DNA from: Candidatus Fermentibacterota bacterium
GTDB lineage: Bacteria > JAFGKV01
Assembly (NCBI GenBank): GCA_030620115.1
Contig: JAUXFG010000179.1
Span: 1 to 7,180, forward strand
Length of the DNA: 7,180 bases
Direction: 5' to 3'
In this document: in pieces, positions 1-4,117 of the stretch
Layout: every line of letters starts with the position of its first letter
Numbering within the stretch: the first letter of the stretch is position 1
Position numbers and translations under genes: made by a program
Notes under the pieces: model-generated
The model's input: only the letters and a program-made list of their open reading frames with translations
Told to the model about the DNA's origin: nothing
The model's database searches: none

Positions 1-66
1 ATGGCCTCAGTCATTGCAAGGAGGGTTCCGAAAGTGTAAAGCACTTCCCGGCCTATCCTGAAACAT

Positions 67-129
67 CCACAAACGTCGTTGCAAAACTTGACTCATCTGT
101 TAAGTTTTCAACCTATTAAAGACGACTAG
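67..129 (+). repeat. 63-bp direct repeat, copy 1, upstream of the ArsR-type gene
   Basis: This segment matches 1241-1303 at 55 of 63 positions without gaps. Inside it is a perfect 7-bp inverted repeat, AAAACTT (83-89) and AAGTTTT (102-108), separated by 12 nt. Both arms are unchanged in the other copy, while three of the eight substitutions lie between them. A TTGACT (88-93) and a TATTAA (114-119) resemble -35 and -10 boxes, but the 20-bp spacing is too long for an ordinary sigma-70 promoter. Its position just ahead of an ArsR-type gene fits an operator or autoregulated promoter region. That function is inferred; the repeat itself is directly visible. Confidence 0.8.
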
Positions 130-238
130 TTCTATCGCTCTGGAGGGAGGATCTCAGAAGGCGCGAGGACGACTGGTGAATAGATATCCTCCACCGGAGC
201 AATCACGTCGCGGTCTTCGTGAGAAGGGAGCCCGTTCG

Positions 239-586
239 GTGGGAAAACGTTTGGAACAAGAGATCAGCCTTCTCTATGACAGAATTTGTCAAGCTATCGC
301 TGACCCGAAGCGGATCCTTCTGTTGTATGAGCTGAACCGTCGTCCACGACGGGTAAGTGAGCTTTCGGAAATCCTGCATATGCCCCAGCCAAGCGTATCA
401 CGTCATCTGAAGATTCTCCGCGATCGGGCTCTGGTGACGGCTGAGCGTGATGGAACAGGGGTGACCTACTCTTTGGCTGAGCCCGAAATAGTCGAAGCCC
501 TGGATATCATGCGCGGAGTTCTAAGATCTATTCTGCGACGCGAGGCGGAACTGGCGCGATTCACGGCGCTGGAAGAGACCCCATAG
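239..586 (+). CDS. ArsR/SmtB-family winged-helix transcriptional regulator
   Basis: The product is 115 aa and is predicted to be a cytoplasmic dimeric DNA-binding repressor. Residues about 18-32 (AIADPKRILLLYEL) are the family's first conserved helix. Residues 39-61 form the helix-turn-helix, with recognition helix QPSVSRHLKIL at 50-60, and the wing lies at about 65-79 (LVTAERDGTGVTYSL). The arginine- and glutamate-rich C-terminal helix fits the dimer interface. The GTG at 239 is preferred because AAGGGAG lies 8 nt upstream (224-230) and the length is typical of the family. The frame stays open to a GTG at 176, which would add 21 basic, low-complexity residues and whose only purine-rich site is about 25 nt away. 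The metal-site motif ELCVC is absent and the single cysteine is Cys17, so metal sensing cannot be claimed. The 63-bp inverted-repeat element upstream is a candidate operator. The family call is firm; the ligand and targets are unknown. Confidence 0.9.
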   Translation: MGKRLEQEISLLYDRICQAIADPKRILLLYELNRRPRRVSELSEILHMPQPSVSRHLKILRDRALVTAERDGTGVTYSLAEPEIVEALDIMRGVLRSILRREAELARFTALEETP

Positions 587-618
587 TCTGAGCGCAAACC
601 AGGCTGAGGATTCTGTAG

Positions 619-722
619 CCGTTCATGGGTTCAAAGGTTCAGGGTTCACCGGAAATCTGACTTCGGGTAGCCTTCAACGCTGAACGCTGAACGCTGAACC
701 TGTAAACGGTAACCGGATTTTT
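619..722 (+). repeat. Large imperfect hairpin of GGTTCA/TGAAC phrases, with a T-run after it
   Basis: The left arm (619-648) is built from three GGTTCA units. The right arm (681-709) holds three tandem AACGCTG heptamers (676-696) followed by AACCTGTAAACGG. The reverse complement of the right arm aligns with the left arm over about 30 nt, with only a few mismatches and one gap, around a 32-nt loop. The run ATTTTT follows at 717-722. The element could act as a rho-independent terminator for the regulator gene, but its arms are far longer and more repetitive than a typical terminator, so it is entered as a repeat. No gene is seen between 587 and 772. Confidence 0.6.
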
Positions 723-772
723 AATCACCCCACGAGAGACTCGAGAGGGGTTATATCGCTTGGAGGAGTACT

Positions 773-1045
773 ATGCAAGAGCACGAGTTGCGCGAGAAGC
801 TCGACGAGATTCACCACGAGCTTGAACATGCTCACGATGTGGACAGTGAGGTCGAAGCGCTTCTTCGGCGCATCCTGGAAGACATCCGGCAGCTAATCCA
901 CGAACCGCGCGGCGAAACCCCTCCCGAGCATCATGCCCTCAACGAGCAACTCATGGACATGACCTACCATTTTGAGTCCACGCATCCAACCCTCGCCGCC
1001 TCAATGAGACAAGTAGCCGTGGCCTTGGGCAATATGGGGATCTAG
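773..1045 (+). CDS. DUF4404-family small helical protein
   Basis: The product is 90 aa, soluble, and rich in Glu, His and Leu. The opening pattern (EHELREKLDEIHHELE, then DVDSEVEALLRRILEDI) followed by a shorter conserved helix (LNEQLMDMTYHFESTHPTLA) matches, by recollection, the DUF4404 family, whose members are about this length and have no established function. The first half looks like an amphipathic helix or coiled coil, and there is no signal peptide or membrane segment. GGAGGAG at 762-768 sits 4 nt before the ATG, which fixes the start. The 186-bp hairpin-bearing gap after the regulator argues for a separate transcript. No role should be assigned from its neighbours. Confidence 0.8.
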   Translation: MQEHELREKLDEIHHELEHAHDVDSEVEALLRRILEDIRQLIHEPRGETPPEHHALNEQLMDMTYHFESTHPTLAASMRQVAVALGNMGI

Positions 1046-1060
1046 CCCGCACTTCTCATC

Positions 1061-1102
1061 CCGCGTCCGCCGCGGGACTGCAGCCGCCGATATGACAGTC
1101 CC
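1061..1102 (+). other. Overlapping hairpins after the DUF4404 gene
   Basis: Starting 15 nt after the stop codon are CCGCG/CGCGG (1061-1065 with 1071-1075) and GGGACTG/CAGTCCC (1074-1080 with 1096-1102, 15-nt loop). The two stems share two bases, so they cannot both form in full. No T-run follows, which makes a rho-independent terminator a weak reading. Confidence 0.35.
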
Positions 1103-1132
1103 TGCTTCGTGGCGCTTTGATTGAGGCGCAGC

Positions 1133-1226
1133 GATACTGGTTGCTGGTTACTGGTCACTGGATACTGGATGGGACCCGGAGTTGCTCCATTCTCCTTCCA
1201 GCATCAAGCATCCAGAAACCAGCATC
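1133..1226 (+). repeat. Imperfect hairpin of CTGG-based phrases
   Basis: The left part (1133-1169) is a chain of degenerate 7-8-mers of the type TTACTGG, TCACTGG and ATACTGG. The right part (1198-1226) is the matching complement-type chain, CCAGCATC, AAGCATCC, AGAAACCAGCATC. The reverse complement of the right part aligns well with the first ~29 nt of the left part. It resembles the hairpin at 619-709 in architecture but not in sequence. Within the gene-free stretch 1046-1374 the other contents are the overlapping hairpins at 1061-1102 and the 63-bp repeat copy at 1241-1303. Confidence 0.6.
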
Positions 1227-1240
1227 ACCTCGCAGCCAAC

Positions 1241-1303
1241 CCACATACGTCGTTACAAAACTTGACTCGTTTGTGAAGTTTTCAACCTATTGAAGATGGC
1301 TAG
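1241..1303 (+). repeat. 63-bp direct repeat, copy 2
   Basis: This copy is in the same orientation as 67-129, with 8 substitutions and no gaps. It keeps both arms of the inverted repeat (AAAACTT at 1257-1263 and AAGTTTT at 1276-1282) as well as the TTGACT and the CCTATT block. No gene starts after it on the plus strand. The next coding sequence, the transporter, ends facing it at 1375. It is therefore either an orphan operator or promoter, a relic of a lost or duplicated gene start, or one copy of a dispersed repeat. Confidence 0.8.
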
Positions 1304-1337
1304 AATCTGACAATCTTGAATCTGAAGACGAAGACGA

Positions 1338-1367
1338 AAAATCCGCAATCTATTGACAACTCGTCAA
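1338..1367 (-). terminator. Weak terminator candidate for the OPT transporter
   Basis: Read on the minus strand just after the transporter stop, TTGAC and GTCAA pair around a 5-nt loop (1353-1367), and a short T-run lies further downstream at about 1338-1342. The stem is only 5 bp and the T-run is about 10 nt away, so this is a possibility only. Confidence 0.25.
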
Positions 1368-1374
1368 AGGCATC

Positions 1375-3297
1375 TCAACGCTCCGTATGTGACTCCTTTT
1401 CCAGGGAAACATCCGATCCCTTGGGCCTCGACGAGGCCAGAATGGCGTATACTCCCACCACGGCAATGAATATGAGGATCGATATCAGCGCATTGCCTTC
1501 ACGGTCTGGCACGAGCTCGGGCCAGAAATACATCGGTATGGCCAAACCGATTCCCATCAAAGCCTCGCCCGCAATGAGCCCTGAACCGAAAAGCACCCCC
1601 GGGCCGTGGGAGCTTTCCCCCGCCGACCTGCGTCCCAATGTGTGCCGGAGAATGCCGCCGATGAGGATGGGGATATCCAGGGACAAAGGGAGGTAGATGC
1701 CAACGGCTACCGGCATGACATGGGCGCGGAACTTGCTCCCCCGCCGCTCTAAGCCTTTATCCACAATGATCAGTGCTATGCCTATGGCGAGTCCAATAAT
1801 CACCATGAGCCATGGCAGCTCTCCATCCCCAAAGAACCCCTCGGTAATACTCGCAAACAGTGCGGCCTGCGGTGCGCGGAGACTGCCGGCCTCACCTGTC
1901 CCAATTCCGTACGCGCTATGCAGGAGTGTGAGTATCGGCGCGAAAAAAAAAGCGGGAACAAGCGCACCGAGCATCTCGGTCCATTGCTGCTTCGTAGGCG
2001 TCGCACCCACCAGCACGCCCGTCTTCAGATCCTGCGCCACATCGCCTGAAGTGCATGTAGCACAGCAGACAACACCGGCAACACCCAGCGTCGCCAAAAT
2101 GGCGGACTCGCCTTTGATCCCCAGCGCCAACAAAACGCCGGCCGCGATCAACAGAGCACAGATGGTCATGCCTGAAACAGGAGAGTTGGAAGAACCAACC
2201 AACCCTGCGATGTAGGTCGCCACAGCCACGAAGAGAAAAGCGGTCACCACCATCACCAGGGTAGTGACCAATGCGATACACATGCTGCCAACAAGGAAAT
2301 CATAGAAAACGAAAGTCGCAAAGGTCGCGCCCAAAAAGATGAAAAGGAGCCATTGGAACGGCATATCACGTTCAGTGCGGAGAACGGTGGCCCCGCCGGT
2401 TCCCTCGTTGCCTCGGACCGACCGTAGCCCTGCGACTCCCGCGATGATGCCGCGCCTGACATTCCAAATGGAATAGAGGCCTCCCACGACCATGGCGCCG
2501 ACGCCCATGTATCTGATCTTGGTTGACCAAAGCTCCCATGCGGTATCAAGCGGAACCGAACCCGGCGCGGCGCCGCCCATGATGGGCATGGCGATCAACC
2601 ACGCGATGGCGCCTCCGATGGTGATCAATACGGCGATGTGGAGATCGACGATGTAGCCCACGCCCACCAACATCACGCTCATATCCGTACCCATGTAAAA
2701 GATCCGTCTCCCCCACGCCACGGCTCCCTCTACGGTTTCCTGTATGAGATGGACACCGGCCAGCAGGAATTTGAACGTCGCACCGATCCCAAGCCCCAAC
2801 ATGATGGCTCGTACGCCGGAACCACCCTCCTCTCCTGCCACAAGGACCTCTGAACATGCCACACCCTCAGGATAGATGAGATCCTTGCGTTGCACGATGA
2901 GGGCACGCCGCATAGGAACCATGAACACGATACCCAGTATCCCGCCAATAAGAACGATAAGCGTCGTGGGCCAGAACTTGAACTCCTGCCACGCCCCCAC
3001 CATGAGCAGGGCCGGAACAGTAAAAATCACACCAGCGGCAAGACTCTCCCCAGTGGAAGCCATGGTTTGCACGATATTGTTCTCGAGGATGGTTCCCCGC
3101 CGGAAAAGACCCCTCAAGATGGCCATGCTTATGACCGCTGCGGGGATCGACGCACTGACCGTCATGCCGGCATAAAGACCTACGTAGGTATTGGCAGCCG
3201 CCATGACAATGCTGAGCACAATACCCAGCAAAATCGAGACGATCGTCACCTCGGGGATGGTGCGGTGCGGGCTGATGTAGGGCTGCGCTTGGGCCAT
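1375..3297 (-). CDS. OPT-family oligopeptide/metal-chelate transporter
   Basis: The product is a 640-aa integral inner-membrane protein of the oligopeptide transporter (OPT/YSL) superfamily, proton-coupled importers of peptides or metal chelates. By eye it has about 14-16 hydrophobic segments. Family signatures are present in order: ENNIVQTMASTGES (72-85) with an AAGVIFTVPAL helix after it, YPEG (142-145), SNSPVSGMTI (370-379), SGDVAQDLKTG (417-427) and GEALMG (577-582). The length fits bacterial members. The ATG at 3297 is chosen because AAGGAG (3307-3312) lies 9 nt upstream. A second ATG at 3303 is only 3 nt from that site. The open frame continues to 3570, but those ~90 residues cover palindromes and a tandem repeat and do not resemble the family. 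It is transcribed alone and convergently with the genes on its left. The substrate cannot be told from sequence. Confidence 0.93.
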   Translation of the reverse strand: MAQAQPYISPHRTIPEVTIVSILLGIVLSIVMAAANTYVGLYAGMTVSASIPAAVISMAILRGLFRRGTILENNIVQTMASTGESLAAGVIFTVPALLMVGAWQEFKFWPTTLIVLIGGILGIVFMVPMRRALIVQRKDLIYPEGVACSEVLVAGEEGGSGVRAIMLGLGIGATFKFLLAGVHLIQETVEGAVAWGRRIFYMGTDMSVMLVGVGYIVDLHIAVLITIGGAIAWLIAMPIMGGAAPGSVPLDTAWELWSTKIRYMGVGAMVVGGLYSIWNVRRGIIAGVAGLRSVRGNEGTGGATVLRTERDMPFQWLLFIFLGATFATFVFYDFLVGSMCIALVTTLVMVVTAFLFVAVATYIAGLVGSSNSPVSGMTICALLIAAGVLLALGIKGESAILATLGVAGVVCCATCTSGDVAQDLKTGVLVGATPTKQQWTEMLGALVPAFFFAPILTLLHSAYGIGTGEAGSLRAPQAALFASITEGFFGDGELPWLMVIIGLAIGIALIIVDKGLERRGSKFRAHVMPVAVGIYLPLSLDIPILIGGILRHTLGRRSAGESSHGPGVLFGSGLIAGEALMGIGLAIPMYFWPELVPDREGNALISILIFIAVVGVYAILASSRPKGSDVSLEKESHTER

Positions 3298-3311
3298 ATG
3301 CATATACTCCT

Positions 3312-3335
3312 TAGAGAACTCCGTAGAGAACTCCG
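3312..3335 (-). repeat. Tandem 12-bp repeat abutting the transporter ribosome site
   Basis: TAGAGAACTCCG occurs twice in perfect tandem (3312-3323 and 3324-3335 on the plus strand). The first copy begins at the outer edge of the AAGGAG ribosome binding site of the transporter. It lies in the presumed 5' untranslated leader. Read through in the open frame it gives EFST-EFSK, which is not a convincing protein segment. Confidence 0.7.
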
Positions 3336-3410
3336 TCGTCAGATTCATATACCCGCTCGGCATATCGCATCCTGAAAAAATGCGGGCGACCCCGAACTTC
3401 TCACCAGCTT

Positions 3411-3486
3411 TCGGCTGCAGCAGCCGATATCCAGCTTTCCGCCAGCTGGCGGACTTCGTCGGCCTCCTCGACGTATCGCAGAGGAG
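3411..3486. repeat. Cluster of three palindromes in the transporter leader
   Basis: Three symmetric elements lie close together: TCGGCTGCAGCAGCCGA (3411-3427, 8-bp arms around one base), TCCGCCAGCTGGCGGA (3438-3453, a perfect 16-bp palindrome), and CTCCTC/GAGGAG (3464-3469 with 3481-3486, 11-nt loop). The first two are each preceded by CAGCTTTC (or CAGCTTTCC). They could be a composite dispersed repeat, a leader RNA structure or operators; the sequence does not decide between these. Confidence 0.6.
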
Positions 3487-3573
3487 ATCCCCAGAAAGTA
3501 CACGCGCTCCCACCAATGGCCAACCCACGGATCCATGGATCTCTCTCCCATAAAAGTCTAGTAAATCCATAGG

Positions 3574-3587
3574 AATACTAGAGTATT
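3574..3587. promoter_or_regulatory. AATACT-AG-AGTATT palindrome upstream of the transporter
   Basis: This is a perfect inverted repeat with 6-bp arms around a 2-bp centre, about 280 bp ahead of the transporter start codon. Its size and symmetry suit a dimeric repressor site. No convincing -35/-10 pair was found on the minus strand beside it, so a regulatory role is only possible. Confidence 0.3.
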
Positions 3588-3654
3588 GTCTGAGAATCTA
3601 CGCTCCTTCCAAACTTCGTGCGTAAGAAGAAAGGTCGAATCCGCTGGCTGGCGA

Positions 3655-3866
3655 AAATGTCCAATGCCCAACATTGAAGTGGGGCTCTTCCTTCGATCTC
3701 CGATGTTGAACCGAGTGAGCTGTCAGCCCTCGGCCGGAGGAGTATTGCATCTCTGGAGGGACGCGCTCCGTCGCGGCCGCCGTATCGAGCGTCAACGGCC
3801 ATGACGGAGCATGGCCCTCCATCATCCTCACTTCGACGTTGGATGGTCAATGTTCGATGTTCGATG
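3655..3866. repeat. Intergenic compound hairpin (TGGAGGG...CCCTCCA)
   Basis: The core arms are TGGAGGGACGCGCTCCGTC (3754-3772) and GACGGAGCATGGCCCTCCA (3803-3821). They pair over 15 of 19 positions, with one 4-nt internal mismatch block, and GGCCG/CGGCC (3775-3779 with 3796-3800) adds a further inner stem. Outside the core, a left flank with CCAACATTGAAG (3668-3679) faces a right flank with CTTCGACGTTGG (3831-3842) and CAATGTTCGATGTTCGATG, which are partly complementary. The nested symmetry suggests one mobile or dispersed intergenic element. Short open frames crossing it are low-complexity translations of the repeats and are not called as genes. Confidence 0.65.
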
Positions 3867-3879
3867 TTCTTCCTCCCTA

Positions 3880-3947
3880 TTCCCCCACTCCCCCATTCCA
3901 GCAATCAAGCAATCAAGCAATCAAGCAATCCCCCATTCCCCCATTCC
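3880..3947 (+). repeat. Tandem AGCAATCA 8-mers flanked by CCCCCATTCC phrases
   Basis: Three perfect AGCAATCA units and a fourth ending in C (3900-3931) are framed on both sides by copies of CCCC(C)A(T/C)TCC (3881-3899 and 3930-3947). Together with the compound hairpin to its left this fills much of the gene-free stretch 3298-4117. Beyond 3947 only a TGTGCA/TGCACA hairpin (3973-3989) and a 9-bp direct repeat ACCGGTTTG (4058-4066 and 4094-4102) were noticed. Confidence 0.75.
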
Positions 3948-3972
3948 TCCTATACACACCATGCGCACCAGA

Positions 3973-3989
3973 TGTGCAAAGTCTGCACA
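3973..3989. promoter_or_regulatory. TGTGCA-TGCACA inverted repeat upstream of the CotH gene
   Basis: Perfect 6-bp arms flank a 5-nt centre, about 130 bp before the CotH-protein start. It could be an operator or a short RNA hairpin. No promoter boxes could be placed with confidence around it. Confidence 0.25.
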
Positions 3990-4117
3990 GTTTGGGGTAA
4001 ACAGACTCTCCCCTGGCCCATTAGAAGGATCCTGCTCTATGGCACGCACCCTGCAATACCGGTTTGGTGAAGACATCCAATCAATCCGTTACCACCGGTT
4101 TGAAGGAAAGCAGAGCC

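Noticed and set aside
1-39. 3' end of an upstream gene ending at TAA 37-39
   Set aside because: All three frames close within the first 120 bases and the visible residues are too few to support any gene.
67-1303. Insertion sequence or composite element bounded by the 63-bp repeats
   Set aside because: There is no transposase and no terminal inverted repeats or target duplications were seen; the enclosed genes are not mobile-element genes.
1316-2215. Plus-strand open frames opposite the transporter (1316-1696 and 1697-2215)
   Set aside because: They are antisense shadows of a well-supported OPT gene; their Pro/Ser/Thr-rich translations are typical of such shadows.
3298-3570. N-terminal extension of about 90 residues on the OPT transporter
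   Set aside because: It crosses palindromes and a tandem repeat, resembles no OPT N-terminus, and a good ribosome site precedes the ATG at 3297.
3900-3931. CRISPR-like array
   Set aside because: The units are 8 bp in direct tandem without spacers and there are no cas genes.
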